Assembly: GCF_014841135.1 (NCBI RefSeq) | Contig: NZ_JACYTN010000001.1 | Span: forward strand, 434,001-498,000 | Length of the DNA: 64,000 nt | DNA from: Paenibacillus arenosi | GTDB lineage: Bacteria; Bacillota; Bacilli; Paenibacillales; Paenibacillaceae | Direction: 5' to 3' | Notes under the pieces: model-generated | The model's database searches: none | What the model was told of the DNA's origin: nothing | What the model saw: the letters and a program-made list of their open reading frames with translations, nothing else | Translations under genes and position numbers: made by a program | Shown here: piece after piece, positions 53,710-63,897 of the stretch | Layout of the letters: the number at the start of each line of letters is the position of its first letter | Position numbering within the stretch: position 1 is the first letter of the stretch

Positions 53710-55013
53710 GGGTAAAGAAGTATATCGTCGAAACGATGCCCGAGGCAATGAGCCAAATTCGTCAAGAATTGGGGAAGGACGCAGTCATCGTCAGCACGAA
53801 AGAAATAAAGAGCGGAGGATTCCTTGGATTCTTTGCTAAACAAAAAATTGAAGTGACAGCAGCTGTTGATGAGCAACCTGCATCAGTGCCTGCTAAGGAG
53901 ATGGCGTCAGCAAGGCCTTCCGTACCATCTTCGGTAGCTCGCAATGCCTATGTGGGTCGGAATCAGGCGACTTCTTATCCATCAGAACGTGTCCAACAGA
54001 AACCTGCTCGACAAGATGAGCTTCCAGTGAAAGAAGTGCAGAGCACTTCTTTCACACCTTCGGATCGTATAGGTCAACAGGAGGTAGCAGCTTCTTCTAC
54101 TGTTTCAAAACCTTCCGTTTCTGCTGTTGCGAATGAAGCTTCAGAAGCCTCATTACAGCACGAGCTGCAGGAAATGAAAGCTATGGTCAAGTCTATGCTT
54201 CGTCACACGGAGCATGAACGTTGGCCCGATACGGTAAAGCAATTAGAGAAGTATTTGCTCGAACAAGGCGTTTTCTCAGAGTACGCTTATGACTTGGCGA
54301 AGCAGTCGATGGATCGCTGCATCCAGCTTGGAATAAACGAACCAGATGCAGAAATGGTGAAGCGTGAAGCATGTTCTATATTGTCGGAATTGTTTATGCG
54401 AAACGTAAAAGAAGGAATTGCAGCTAATACGCGGATCATTTACTTTGTGGGTCCTACTGGGGTAGGTAAGACAACGACGATTGCGAAGTTAGCTGCGGAC
54501 CAAATGTTCCATCATAACCGTAAGGTTGGATTTGTAACTTCGGATACGTATCGAATTGCAGCAGTTGAGCAATTGAGAACATATGCATCGATTCTAAACT
54601 CACCATTAGAGGTTGTTACATCTCCAAACGATTTGCAGCGTGCTTTACTAGCGTTAGAAGATTGCAATTTAATATTGATGGATACGGCTGGACGCAATTA
54701 TCGTAACGATATGTTTGTTAATGAGATGCGGTCATTATTGAAGCCCCTTGAAGGTTCTGAGTCTGTGCTTGTTCTGAGCCTCACATCGAAATCAGATGAC
54801 ATGATGGCTATCGTGAAACAGTTCCAGGCTAACAAGCTTGATCGCATCATCTTTACAAAGGCTGACGAAACCGTTACTTACGGTGCTTATGTTAATGTAG
54901 CGATGCGTACGAAAGTACCATTTAGCTATATAACATATGGACAAAATGTCCCTGATGATATTCGTGCTTTCTTGCCTAGTGAAGCAGCAGAACAATTGTT
55001 AGGAGAGTTCTAA
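53706..55013 (+). CDS. flhF: Flagellar-positioning SRP-type GTPase FlhF
   Basis: A 435-residue SRP-family GTPase that sets where flagella are built. N-terminal basic domain (MRVKKYIVETMPEAMSQIRQELGKDAVIVSTKEIKSGG), a variable Ser/Pro/Gln-rich region (~60-160), helical N domain, and G domain with P-loop [23 protein letters not shown] and a TKAD motif. The stop shares one base with flhG (TAATG). Confidence 0.96.
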   Translation: MRVKKYIVETMPEAMSQIRQELGKDAVIVSTKEIKSGGFLGFFAKQKIEVTAAVDEQPASVPAKEMASARPSVPSSVARNAYVGRNQATSYPSERVQQKPARQDELPVKEVQSTSFTPSDRIGQQEVAASSTVSKPSVSAVANEASEASLQHELQEMKAMVKSMLRHTEHERWPDTVKQLEKYLLEQGVFSEYAYDLAKQSMDRCIQLGINEPDAEMVKREACSILSELFMRNVKEGIAANTRIIYFVGPTGVGKTTTIAKLAADQMFHHNRKVGFVTSDTYRIAAVEQLRTYASILNSPLEVVTSPNDLQRALLALEDCNLILMDTAGRNYRNDMFVNEMRSLLKPLEGSESVLVLSLTSKSDDMMAIVKQFQANKLDRIIFTKADETVTYGAYVNVAMRTKVPFSYITYGQNVPDDIRAFLPSEAAEQLLGEF

Positions 55014-55918
55014 TGATGAAAGATCAAGCGCAAGCTCTTCGACATCTAGTGGCTCGTGCCTCTCAACTATCTGCTGAGCGAGAAGAGCAAGCAGTTGTAT
55101 CACATCGACAAGCAAGAATAATTGCCGTTACAAGTGGAAAAGGTGGGGTTGGGAAATCTAACTTTTCGTTAAATTTTTCAATAGCTTTGCAAGAAGCTGG
55201 CTACCGGACATTACTATTCGATGCAGATATCGGTATGGCCAATATCGATGTACTTATAGGTAATCCTGCTTCTGCCAACTTATTTCATGTCATTAACGGC
55301 ACAAAAAGCCTAGAAGACATTGTACAGATTGGTCCGAAAGGGATGCATTACATTTCTGGTGGTTCTGGCCTGCATGAATTGTTTAACTTACCAGATAACA
55401 GCTTAGAGTCGTTCTTGGCTGAATTGGAAAGCTGGAATGAGCGCTATGATGTTATTTTGTTTGATACGGGTGCAGGATTGAGCAAAGAAAGTTTGAGATT
55501 CATTGCAGCAGCGGATGAAACGTTTGTTGTAACAACGCCAGAGCCTACTGCGATTGCGGATGCTTACGCGCTTATCAAAGTGGTACATCGTATTGCTGAG
55601 CACACCACATTCCGGCTTATTGTAAACCGTGCATCGGATTGGGCTGAAGGAAGACAAACAGCAGATCGTATATTAACGGTTGCTCGTCGATTTTTGTCGT
55701 TAGATATTGCGATTCTTGGTTATATTTTCGATGATATCCATGTCATGAAAGCAGTAAAGAAGCAAATACCGTACAGTGTGCTATTTCAAGATAGTTTAGC
55801 ATCACAGCAGATTAGGCAGCTTGCAAAGGCTTATATGAATAATAGTCAACAGCAGCAAGACAGTATGGTGAAACAAAAAGTAAGCAGTTGGTTAAAGAGA
55901 TTTACAAGTTTTAAGTAG
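55013..55918 (+). CDS. flhG: Flagellar number regulator FlhG (YlxH), MinD-like ATPase
   Basis: A 301-residue MinD-family ATPase that stimulates FlhF and controls flagellar number. The deviant Walker A (IIAVTSGKGGVGKSNFSLN), DADIGMANIDVLIG and FDTGAGLSKESL are clear. A short N-terminal extension (AQALRHLVARASQLS) corresponds to the FlhF-activating segment. GGAG lies upstream; a second ATG follows directly and could also serve. Confidence 0.96.
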   Translation: MMKDQAQALRHLVARASQLSAEREEQAVVSHRQARIIAVTSGKGGVGKSNFSLNFSIALQEAGYRTLLFDADIGMANIDVLIGNPASANLFHVINGTKSLEDIVQIGPKGMHYISGGSGLHELFNLPDNSLESFLAELESWNERYDVILFDTGAGLSKESLRFIAAADETFVVTTPEPTAIADAYALIKVVHRIAEHTTFRLIVNRASDWAEGRQTADRILTVARRFLSLDIAILGYIFDDIHVMKAVKKQIPYSVLFQDSLASQQIRQLAKAYMNNSQQQQDSMVKQKVSSWLKRFTSFK

Positions 55919-56009
55919 TCGAAATGGCTCGATACATATTAAGATAATGATAGAACGAGCTTGATTTAATGAGGCTCGCTCAATCATACCATGACGGAGG
56001 AGAGTGGGA

Positions 56010-57410
56010 ATGATGGCAACGAAGAAAATTCTTGTCGTGGACGATTCGCCCTTTATGCGAACAATCATTTCCGATCTTATCTTAGAAGATTCCACTTTTG
56101 TAGTAGTTGGAACAGCCAGCAACGGTGTCGAGGCTGTAGAGCAAGTGAAGCAGCTGAATCCTGATGCTGTGACGATGGATGTTGAAATGCCAATTCGTAA
56201 TGGAATTGATGCACTGAGGCAGATCATGTCTGAATGTCCAGCCCCGACGATTATGCTGTCTGGCTTAACGGAGGAAGGGCGTCAAGAAACGTTAGCAGCC
56301 TTAGAGTATGGTGCTTTTGACTTTGTATGCAAGCCAAGCCCATCAGGTGGACAGCAAGATATTCACAAAGTAGGTATGATGCTGCGTGAAAAGCTTCATG
56401 CGGCGATCGTATCAGATGTTAGACGCAAGCAATTAAACAGCATGGCTGAAGAGAGACGCATTTCCGAGCAACAGCGTTCAGAAAAGCCAAGTACTCCGCC
56501 ATCCATTGGACAAGATGCTCGTCTGTTAAAGATGACAAGAAGCGAAGCTAACGTTGGCAACAACGTATCTGAGCGTCTAGATAGCAAACGATTGCGTCCG
56601 CATACTTCTAGTGAACTGGTCGATAAGCAGAAGAAAGAAGTACAATCCACCTCTAAGGATGATACTTCAATTCTAAGAAAGCAAACATCGTCTATTAGCA
56701 AACCATTGGATGAAACGGTTTCTATTCGAAAATTGCCTGATAAGAAGCGCTATGCGGTGGATCAGCACCGAGCACCTTCTGAACATCAAAGTTCCCGCTT
56801 CAACATGTCTAAGCGGATGTCTAACAACACGAATTATAGTCAACTTGTTGCCGTGGGGACATCAACCGGGGGACCAAGAGCTCTTAAGGAATTGTTGTCA
56901 AATCTGCCAGGGGACTTGCCTGCTCCTGTATTGATTGTCCAACATATGCCGCCTAATTTTACGCATTCTTTGGCTCAGCGACTCAATACTTACTCTGAAT
57001 TGCATGTGAAAGAAGCTGAACATGGAGATGTTCTACAGTCGGGTTGGGCGTATTTGGCACCAGGTGGACAACATATGACCGTTGTTGCTCGACCGGATGG
57101 TACTCATGTAATTGAATTAAGTGTAACGGCGCCTCGTTCAGGGCATCGTCCTTCTGTTGATGTGTTGTTCGAATCTTTGCTTCCATTCGATGGATTTGAA
57201 CGTCATATCCTCCTGCTTACAGGAATGGGGAGTGACGGCGCTAGGTCGATGAATACGTTATACCAGAATGGTGTAACATCGACGTTTGCTGAAAGTGAGC
57301 AAAGTTGTATTGTATACGGAATGCCGCGTTCTGCAATTGAGTTGAACTGTGTGACCCATGTGGTTCCTATACAAGATATGGCAAGACAACTCGTAAAAGC
57401 GATGAAATAG
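56010..57410 (+). CDS. cheB: Chemotaxis protein-glutamate methylesterase CheB
   Basis: Demethylates or deamidates chemoreceptors for adaptation. The 466-residue protein has a receiver domain (phosphoacceptor Asp57 in AVTMDVEMPI), and a methylesterase domain with catalytic Ser in VGTSTGGPRAL, His in VQHMPPNFTHS and Asp in LTGMGSDGARSM. The linker between them (~145-275) is long, charged and serine-rich; usual CheBs have ~350 residues. The ATG at 56010 has GGAGGAG upstream. No cheR lies in the window. Confidence 0.95.
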   Translation: MMATKKILVVDDSPFMRTIISDLILEDSTFVVVGTASNGVEAVEQVKQLNPDAVTMDVEMPIRNGIDALRQIMSECPAPTIMLSGLTEEGRQETLAALEYGAFDFVCKPSPSGGQQDIHKVGMMLREKLHAAIVSDVRRKQLNSMAEERRISEQQRSEKPSTPPSIGQDARLLKMTRSEANVGNNVSERLDSKRLRPHTSSELVDKQKKEVQSTSKDDTSILRKQTSSISKPLDETVSIRKLPDKKRYAVDQHRAPSEHQSSRFNMSKRMSNNTNYSQLVAVGTSTGGPRALKELLSNLPGDLPAPVLIVQHMPPNFTHSLAQRLNTYSELHVKEAEHGDVLQSGWAYLAPGGQHMTVVARPDGTHVIELSVTAPRSGHRPSVDVLFESLLPFDGFERHILLLTGMGSDGARSMNTLYQNGVTSTFAESEQSCIVYGMPRSAIELNCVTHVVPIQDMARQLVKAMK

Positions 57411-57451
57411 CGATTAATTCGCTATGGAGACGAGGAAAGGGGTGTTTTAGC

Positions 57452-59545
57452 ATGGATTTGAATCAATATTTATCCATGTTCTTGGATGAAGCGAACGACC
57501 ATTTGCAAGCACTTAACGAACATATGCTGGAGCTTGAAAACTCTCCAGATGATGTAGGGATTGTACAAGTTATTTTCCGTTCGGCTCATACACTTAAAGG
57601 TATGTCCGCTACGATGGGATACGAAGACTTAGCATCACTAACGCATGAGATGGAGAATGTATTGGATCTTGTTCGAAATCATCAGCTAAAGATGGACGAA
57701 ATGATTTTTGATACTTTATTCAAAAGTTTAGATGCGCTTGAGACGATGGTTGCCGATATAGCAAATGGAGGAACAGGTAAATCTGATGTTTCTTCTATTG
57801 TAGCTTCGCTCAAGTCGATTGTAAGCGGAGATTATAAAAAAGAGCAATCAGGCGTAGCTGTTGAAGCTAGTGAGAATGAAGACAAGCATGCCGAAGATCA
57901 AATTGATGAGTTCCAACGTTCCATTTTAGAGCAGTCAATAGAAGCGGGGATGCACGTTTTATACATAAAAGTTACACTGCAACAAACTTGTGTGCTGAAA
58001 GCTGCTCGTGCGTATATGATTTTCCAAGCGTTAGGTAGCCATGGTGAAGTTGTGAAGACGACACCTCCTGCTCATGAGATTGAACAGGAAAATTTCGATA
58101 CTGGCTTCTCTATTTTCTTCGTGTCAGGCTCTGGAGTCGAACAAGTAAAGAAAGATATTGCTGATATTTCCGAGGTAGAATCGGTTGAAATCCAGATGCT
58201 TACGATTGAAGATGTGAAGAACTGGAATGATATGAAAGATGCTGAGTCGCAAGCGAAGCAAGAAGCAGTTGCAGCGTCGGCTGAAGTTGCGGCAAGCAGT
58301 GCCGTAGCAGAAAGCCCTGCTGACAAGTCCGCAGACGAACAGAAAGCTAATCGTTCTGTTCAGTCGGGCAGCAGTGGGAACAAAGCTGTACAAAATCGTA
58401 CCATTCGTGTCGATATTGAGCGTTTAGATGTGTTGATGAACTTGCTGAGTGAAATGCTAATCGATCGTGCGCGTTTGGAGGATCTTGCATTAGATATTAA
58501 ACGTACGGATCTAACAGAGACCGTAGAACATCTTGCTCGCATAAGCACAGACTTGCAAAGTATCGTATTGAAGCTGCGTATGGTTCCGATTGATGTTGTA
58601 TTTAATCGCTTCCCACGTATGATTCGTGACTTAGCACGTTCATTGAACAAAAAGGTAGACTTTGTCATTACAGGAGCGGATACAGAACTGGATCGTACAG
58701 TCATTGATGAGATAGGAGATCCACTTGTTCACTTGCTTCGTAATGCAATCGACCATGGTATCGAATCCATTCAAGATCGTGTGGCAGCTGGAAAGCCAGA
58801 AACAGGAACCTTGAATTTACGTGCCTATCATAGTGGCAATCACGTATTTATTGAGATTCAAGAAGATGGTAAAGGCATTCAGCGTGAAGCTGTCCTGAAG
58901 AAAGCAATCAAAAATGGACTTGTTGATGCAGATAAAGCAGCGAACATGACAGATGAACAGGTGTACCAGTTTCTGTTTGCATCTGGATTTAGTACAGCAG
59001 AGCAAGTTTCGGATATTTCAGGACGTGGTGTAGGACTAGATGTTGTCAAAACCAAAATTACTTCACTCGGGGGACATGTTGTTGTGCAGTCCAAGCCGGG
59101 TCAAGGAACAACGTTTATTGTTCAGCTTCCATTGACGTTGTCTATCTTGTCTGCAATGTTGTTCCGTCTAGGCGATGAGAAGTATGCGATTCCGCTAACT
59201 TCTATTGTTGAGACAGGATTAGTTCGTAAAGAAGAGATAAGACGCGTGCATGGCGGAATGCGTATGATCGATTATCGTCAGGGTGTCATTCCTCTACTAT
59301 CTTTGAGCTCTATGTTTGGCTGTTCTGGGTATTCTGACTTTGAGGAAGATGAAGTGGAAATTATCATTATCCGTAAAGGAGATAGTGTGGCAGCTCTTGC
59401 TGTGGATGACTTTATTGGACAAAGTGAGATTGTACTTAAACCACTTGGAAACTATTTAAAATCTGTGCAGGGCATTTCTGGTGCAACGATATTAGGAGAC
59501 GGCCAAGTCGCACTTATCGTAGATCCTAACGCACTACTCAAATAA
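57452..59545 (+). CDS. cheA: Chemotaxis histidine kinase CheA
   Basis: A 697-residue receptor-coupled kinase. Hpt domain with phosphorylated His46 (FRSAHTLKGMSATMG), a P2-type CheY-binding domain (~155-255), an alanine/serine-rich linker (~265-310), dimerisation domain (IRVDIERLDVLMNLLSEMLIDRARLED), ATPase domain with LLRNAIDHGIES (N box), EDGKGIQ, GRGVGLDVVKTKITSLGG, and the C-terminal CheW-like domain. GAAAGGGG precedes the ATG. Phosphorylates CheY and CheB. Confidence 0.97.
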   Translation: MDLNQYLSMFLDEANDHLQALNEHMLELENSPDDVGIVQVIFRSAHTLKGMSATMGYEDLASLTHEMENVLDLVRNHQLKMDEMIFDTLFKSLDALETMVADIANGGTGKSDVSSIVASLKSIVSGDYKKEQSGVAVEASENEDKHAEDQIDEFQRSILEQSIEAGMHVLYIKVTLQQTCVLKAARAYMIFQALGSHGEVVKTTPPAHEIEQENFDTGFSIFFVSGSGVEQVKKDIADISEVESVEIQMLTIEDVKNWNDMKDAESQAKQEAVAASAEVAASSAVAESPADKSADEQKANRSVQSGSSGNKAVQNRTIRVDIERLDVLMNLLSEMLIDRARLEDLALDIKRTDLTETVEHLARISTDLQSIVLKLRMVPIDVVFNRFPRMIRDLARSLNKKVDFVITGADTELDRTVIDEIGDPLVHLLRNAIDHGIESIQDRVAAGKPETGTLNLRAYHSGNHVFIEIQEDGKGIQREAVLKKAIKNGLVDADKAANMTDEQVYQFLFASGFSTAEQVSDISGRGVGLDVVKTKITSLGGHVVVQSKPGQGTTFIVQLPLTLSILSAMLFRLGDEKYAIPLTSIVETGLVRKEEIRRVHGGMRMIDYRQGVIPLLSLSSMFGCSGYSDFEEDEVEIIIIRKGDSVAALAVDDFIGQSEIVLKPLGNYLKSVQGISGATILGDGQVALIVDPNALLK

Positions 59546-59561
59546 GCAAGGAGGAATCATG

Positions 59562-60023
59562 ATGGCAGAAGAGATTAAAGTAGTCGTCTTTAAGCTAGCA
59601 CACGAAGAGTATGGTATAGAGGTAGAGAAAGTAAAAACAATTGAGCGGATGATGCCAATTACACGTGTGCCGAAAACATTCACCTTTATCAAGGGTGTTG
59701 TTAACTTGCGAGGTGTAGTTGTTCCAGTTATGGATTTGCGTGGTCGTTTCGGTCTTCCCGAAGCAGAGTATGATGATCAGACTCGTATCATTATTGTGAA
59801 CTCACATGAAATGGAAGTCGGATTCATTGTAGACGGTGCAAGTGATGTCATCGATATGAATGCAGAGCAGATTGAGGCTCCTCCAGAAGTAGTTGGCGGG
59901 GTAAAGGCGAAATATTTGCGCGGCGTAGCCAAAATTAACGATCAACGTTTGCTCATCATGCTGAATTTGGCTGAAGTGTTGAATCGAGATGAAATTATTA
60001 AGTTAGAAGAGCTAGAGGCTTAA
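59562..60023 (+). CDS. cheW: Chemotaxis coupling protein CheW
   Basis: A 153-residue scaffold linking receptors and CheA. The fold signature is VVVFKLAHEEYGIEVEKVKTIERMMPITRVPKTFTFIKGVVNLRGVVVPVMDLRGRFGL. Of two adjacent ATGs the second (59562) is seven bases from AGGAGG and preferred over 59559. Confidence 0.96.
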   Translation: MAEEIKVVVFKLAHEEYGIEVEKVKTIERMMPITRVPKTFTFIKGVVNLRGVVVPVMDLRGRFGLPEAEYDDQTRIIIVNSHEMEVGFIVDGASDVIDMNAEQIEAPPEVVGGVKAKYLRGVAKINDQRLLIMLNLAEVLNRDEIIKLEELEA

Positions 60024-60027
60024 TTAC

Positions 60028-60648
60028 GTGCAACTTTACGAGAGCCTAGGCGAATTTAAGCTGGATGTATTGAAAGAAATCGGGAATATTGGTGCCGGGA
60101 ACGCCGCCACGGCCCTTTCCCGACTTCTGAATCGTCCAGTAGATATGCAAGTTCCAAAAGTAAGAGTGCTGCCTTTCGAATGCATTGCAGATGAAGTAGG
60201 CGGTCCTGAGCAAGTCGTAATTGCCATTTATTTTCGCGTCGAGGGAGAGGTTCCTGGACATCTCTTCTTTATTTTTGAGCAAGAGCCTGCAAAAAGATTG
60301 CTTTCTTATCTAGTGAATATGAACGACAACAAGGATTTGGACTTCTGTGATATGGAGATCTCAGCTCTTTCCGAAATCGGAAACATTTTAGCTGGGTCGT
60401 ATCTATCATCGTTAGCTGACTTTACGAAATTAGCCATGAGTCCGACAGTTCCTCAACTGGCGATTGACATGGCAGGTGCTGTTCTTAACTATGGGCTGAT
60501 TCAATATGGTGAAATGGGAGATAGCGCATTGCTGATCGATACAAAGTTTCTTGAAGGTTGCGAAGAGATACAAGGAACGTTCTTCCTGATCCCAGATCCA
60601 GACTCCTTTTCTAAAATATTTACAGCATTGGGAGTGCCGATCGAATGA
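60028..60648 (+). CDS. cheC: CheY-P phosphatase CheC
   Basis: A 206-residue phosphatase of the CheC/FliY/CheX family that also binds CheD. Both half-sites are visible: LKEIGNIGAGNAATALSRLLNRP and LSEIGNILAGSYLSSLADFTK. Start is a GTG, with AGAGG nine bases upstream. Its stop overlaps cheD (ATGA). Confidence 0.95.
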   Translation: MQLYESLGEFKLDVLKEIGNIGAGNAATALSRLLNRPVDMQVPKVRVLPFECIADEVGGPEQVVIAIYFRVEGEVPGHLFFIFEQEPAKRLLSYLVNMNDNKDLDFCDMEISALSEIGNILAGSYLSSLADFTKLAMSPTVPQLAIDMAGAVLNYGLIQYGEMGDSALLIDTKFLEGCEEIQGTFFLIPDPDSFSKIFTALGVPIE

Positions 60649-61139
60649 TAGAAGAGTCCACCGTAGTAAAAGTCGGAATGGCTGATCTTAATGTTTGTCG
60701 AGAAGGTTCTTTGCGCACCACGGGACTTGGCTCATGTGTTGGGTTGACCTTGTACGATTCCATTAGCAAAGTAACCGGAATGGCCCATGTTATGCTGCCT
60801 TCATCTGAAATTGCTAGAGAAGGCAAGCTGAATATGGCCAAATATGCAGATACAGCGATTCCAGAATTAATTCGCCTTATGCAGGAGCAAGGTGCGATCG
60901 TCAATAGATTAAAAGCTAAAATGGCTGGTGGGGCTCAAATGTTTGCTTTTTCATCCAATAACGATATGATGCGGATTGGTCCGAGAAATGTGGAATCCTG
61001 CAAGCAAGTTCTCGATCATTTCTCTATCCCCATCATTGGCGAGGATACAGGCGGCAATTATGGCCGTACCATTGAAATTCGCTGTGAGGATGGTATTTTG
61101 AATATTCGCAGTGTACAAAAAGGAACGAAGGAAATTTAA
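60645..61139 (+). CDS. cheD: Chemoreceptor glutamine deamidase CheD
   Basis: A 164-residue cysteine hydrolase that deamidates receptor glutamines and is controlled by CheC. Catalytic Cys in TTGLGSCVGLTLYD, His in VTGMAHVMLPSSE, and the later KMAGGAQMF and NVESCKQVL are the family pattern. Coupled with cheC. Confidence 0.96.
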   Translation: MIEESTVVKVGMADLNVCREGSLRTTGLGSCVGLTLYDSISKVTGMAHVMLPSSEIAREGKLNMAKYADTAIPELIRLMQEQGAIVNRLKAKMAGGAQMFAFSSNNDMMRIGPRNVESCKQVLDHFSIPIIGEDTGGNYGRTIEIRCEDGILNIRSVQKGTKEI

Positions 61140-61140
61140 T

Positions 61141-61581
61141 ATGGCTGGATCATTACGTTGGAATATTGTTGGCGGAATAATAGGCTTCCTTATAACAACC
61201 TTTGCTGCTTCGATGACAAATCCTTTGTCAACGAGCATCGTTCGTGGAGTAATCGGTGGTGTAATATGGTTTGGACTAGTCTTCGGGTTTCGCTGGATTG
61301 CTCAAATGCTGCTGCAGGGAAGTGGTCAAGGTGATCATAATGTTCAGGCGATGGAACCTTCATCAGTTACGGTACGTGGACAAAATATCGATTACACAAC
61401 ACCAGATGAGCAAGACATACATGCAATTTTAACATCATCACCAGTTGAAAGCAGTTCTTCGACGGCACATTCAGACCAAGCTGTGGAGTTTACACCGATG
61501 AACCCACCTAAGCTAGTCACTAAGCCGCCGCTTAATGACGAACAATTGGCTCAAGCCGTTCGTCACCTGACACAAAAGTAA
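61141..61581 (+). CDS. Unknown membrane protein between cheD and sigD
   Basis: A 146-residue protein with two predicted membrane segments (WNIVGGIIGFLITTFAASM, ~7-25; VRGVIGGVIWFGLVFGFRWIAQMLL, ~35-59) and a polar cytoplasmic tail. The tail ends KPPLNDEQLAQAVRHLTQK, a helix that looks conserved in kind. It occupies a place between chemotaxis genes and sigD where relatives carry small unknown genes. GAAGGAA lies seven bases before the ATG at 61141. No function assigned; a link to SwrB is not supported by what can be seen. Confidence 0.72.
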   Translation: MAGSLRWNIVGGIIGFLITTFAASMTNPLSTSIVRGVIGGVIWFGLVFGFRWIAQMLLQGSGQGDHNVQAMEPSSVTVRGQNIDYTTPDEQDIHAILTSSPVESSSSTAHSDQAVEFTPMNPPKLVTKPPLNDEQLAQAVRHLTQK

Positions 61582-61590
61582 GGAGGCTGA

Positions 61591-62382
61591 ATGTCGGTGA
61601 GCGTGCAAAAAATAACCCAATGTTCGCATTATGAGTTATGGCAAGCGTGGAAAGAGCGCGATAATGTAGATGCAAAAAAACAGCTCATAGAGTTGTATTT
61701 GCCTATTGTGGATTTTGTATCTAATCGAATGGCTGCAGGATTGCCGCGAAGTGTATCTAAAGACGATCTTGCCAGCAATGGGGTAATGGGCTTAATAGAT
61801 GCTATTGAGAAGTTTGATTACAGCCGCGGGCTTCAGTTTGAAACATATGCATCTTGGAGGGTACGTGGAGCAATCTTGGATGGCCTACGCTCAGGAGATT
61901 GGGTTCCCCGCTCTGTTAGAGAGAAGGCTAAAAAGATTGAGGAAGCTTATCAACACCTTGAACAAAAATATTTACGTACGGTAACAGAAGAAGAAGTGAG
62001 CGATTATTTAAACATATCTGGACAGGATTTTCATACGATGCTTCAGGATGTTTCTGTCATGTCTCTTTGTTCATTGGAGGACCCGATCCGCGAGGAAGAT
62101 TCAGAAATGAGAATCTCTTTGTTGGTTGATGAAAAGGCTAAAAATCCTGAGTTCAAAGTGAATGAACATTATTTGCATCAATGCCTTGTTGAAGGGATTG
62201 ATAGATTGACAGAAAAAGAGCGTACGGTTGTGTCTCTCTTTTATTATGAAGACTTATCTCTAAGTGAAATTGCAGAGGTTATGAGCCTATCTCCTTCGCG
62301 AATCTCACAATTACACTCGAAAGCTATCATGCGCTTGCGTTCGGTACTTGATAAGCATAAGACTATGCTGCTAGAATCGTAG
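61591..62382 (+). CDS. sigD: RNA polymerase sigma factor SigD (FliA/WhiG family)
   Basis: A 263-residue sigma factor for late flagellar, motility, chemotaxis and autolysin genes. Region 2 shows DLASNGVMGLIDAIEKFDYSRGLQFETYASWRVRGAILDGLR, followed by DWVPRSVREKAKKIEE (region 3), and region 4 ends LSLSEIAEVMSLSPSRISQLHSKAIMRLR. AAGGAGG precedes the ATG. Its partner FlgM is not in this window. Confidence 0.95.
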   Translation: MSVSVQKITQCSHYELWQAWKERDNVDAKKQLIELYLPIVDFVSNRMAAGLPRSVSKDDLASNGVMGLIDAIEKFDYSRGLQFETYASWRVRGAILDGLRSGDWVPRSVREKAKKIEEAYQHLEQKYLRTVTEEEVSDYLNISGQDFHTMLQDVSVMSLCSLEDPIREEDSEMRISLLVDEKAKNPEFKVNEHYLHQCLVEGIDRLTEKERTVVSLFYYEDLSLSEIAEVMSLSPSRISQLHSKAIMRLRSVLDKHKTMLLES

Positions 62383-62470
62383 CGTACGTATGTCATTTGG
62401 AATATATGTATTGATAAGTTTACATAGGATATACAATTAGTTCGCTAAATATATGGAAAGGGGAACGACT

Positions 62471-63874
62471 ATGAGCACCGTGGATATGTTGGCGCAATAT
62501 ATGGACGTGACTTTGTCTGAAGATAAAATGAGCGCATATGTGCATGTTTTGAAGCAGGATGACCCTCTTGAATGTACGGCAGATGATGTAATTCTTTATC
62601 TCCGGATTCATCAGGTGAAATACGGCATCAATATGGAAGTGCTTCGCGAGATCGTTTCCCAGCCTGAACTGTATGCAAAAACGTCAACATTGGTTGCGAG
62701 CGGAAAATTGCCGGTTCCAGGAAAAGACGGCAGTATCAGAGTTCTTATTAATGTTGAGGAAGGGGACTCGCGTCCCCTGGAGCAAGAAGACGGTTCAGTA
62801 AATCTTAAAGAACTCAAACAGCTGCAAAATGTAGCGAAAGGTCAAAGGATAGCCGAGTTGGTCCCACCACTTGCCGGGATTCCAGGAATGGATGTTACAG
62901 GTGACGTTGTAGATGGAAAAATGGGTAAAGAGGCTCGATTCAAGATTGGTAAAAACGTTGTTGTCGTTGAAGAGGATAGTGCTATGTATGCCGCAATTGA
63001 CGGTCTCATAAGCAAAACAGAAGGCGACAAAATGAATGTGTTTCCTGTATATGAGGTCAATGGAGACGTTGATTATCGGACAGGAAACATTGACTTTATT
63101 GGAACGGTTGTCATTCGTGGGAACGTGTTGACTGGTTTCAAAGTTAAAGCAGCAGGTGATATTCGTGTCTATGGTGGCGTGGAAGGAGCTGTGCTGGAGT
63201 CGCAAGGATCTGTTGAGGTATCAGGCGGTATTATTGCAGGAAATAAGGGTAGTGTTAATGCAAATCACACGATTAAATGCTCTTTCATTCAGGAAGCGAA
63301 CGTAACTGCTGGATTGGACGTAATAGTATCTCAAAGCATCATGCATGCTCAAGTTAGAGCAGGGCGTGGTGTCTTCTGCAAAGGGATGAAAGGTCTTATC
63401 GTTGGCGGACTGATTCAAGCTGGTGAACGGGTGGAAGCTCGCACGATAGGCAATACGATGTCTACAGTAACGACGATCGAAGTTGGAGTACTGCCTGATT
63501 TGCGAAACGAGCTGAACCAGTTGCGTGCGAATCTGAAAGTATGCTCAGACAATCTTGAGAAAACAGAGAAAGCATTGCGTATACTTGATCAGCTTGCATC
63601 AGTCGGACAGCTAACAGATGAAAAGCTTGTTATGCGCATCAAGCTTAATGCAACAAGGAAGCAAGCTACACAAGAAAAATTAAATATTCGGGACCGAATA
63701 CTTGAGATTGAAAGAAAGCTTGAGGAAACAAATGTGTCTCTCGTACATGTCACACAAACGATCTATGGAGGAGCCAAAATCGTTATTGGACGTTATACAC
63801 GATACGTCAAAGATGCTTGTAAGCGCGCTACATTCCAAATTGTGGATGGAGAAGTTGGCATGTCCTCCATGTAG
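62471..63874 (+). CDS. FapA family protein (DUF342)
   Basis: A 467-residue DUF342 protein often found after sigD in Firmicutes. It has an N-terminal alpha/beta part, RIAELVPPLAGIPGMDVTGD and KEARFKIGKNVVVVEED, a right-handed beta-helix core (~185-345: GNIDFIGTVVIRGNVLTGFKVKAAGDIRVYGGVEGAVLESQGSVEVSGGI), and a coiled coil near the C-terminus (~345-415). Named FapA for proposed roles in flagellar assembly or polar localisation elsewhere. The ATG at 62471 has GAAAGGGGA upstream. Confidence 0.82.
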   Translation: MSTVDMLAQYMDVTLSEDKMSAYVHVLKQDDPLECTADDVILYLRIHQVKYGINMEVLREIVSQPELYAKTSTLVASGKLPVPGKDGSIRVLINVEEGDSRPLEQEDGSVNLKELKQLQNVAKGQRIAELVPPLAGIPGMDVTGDVVDGKMGKEARFKIGKNVVVVEEDSAMYAAIDGLISKTEGDKMNVFPVYEVNGDVDYRTGNIDFIGTVVIRGNVLTGFKVKAAGDIRVYGGVEGAVLESQGSVEVSGGIIAGNKGSVNANHTIKCSFIQEANVTAGLDVIVSQSIMHAQVRAGRGVFCKGMKGLIVGGLIQAGERVEARTIGNTMSTVTTIEVGVLPDLRNELNQLRANLKVCSDNLEKTEKALRILDQLASVGQLTDEKLVMRIKLNATRKQATQEKLNIRDRILEIERKLEETNVSLVHVTQTIYGGAKIVIGRYTRYVKDACKRATFQIVDGEVGMSSM

Positions 63875-63897
63875 CAGCAAACAATTGAGGTGAGGTT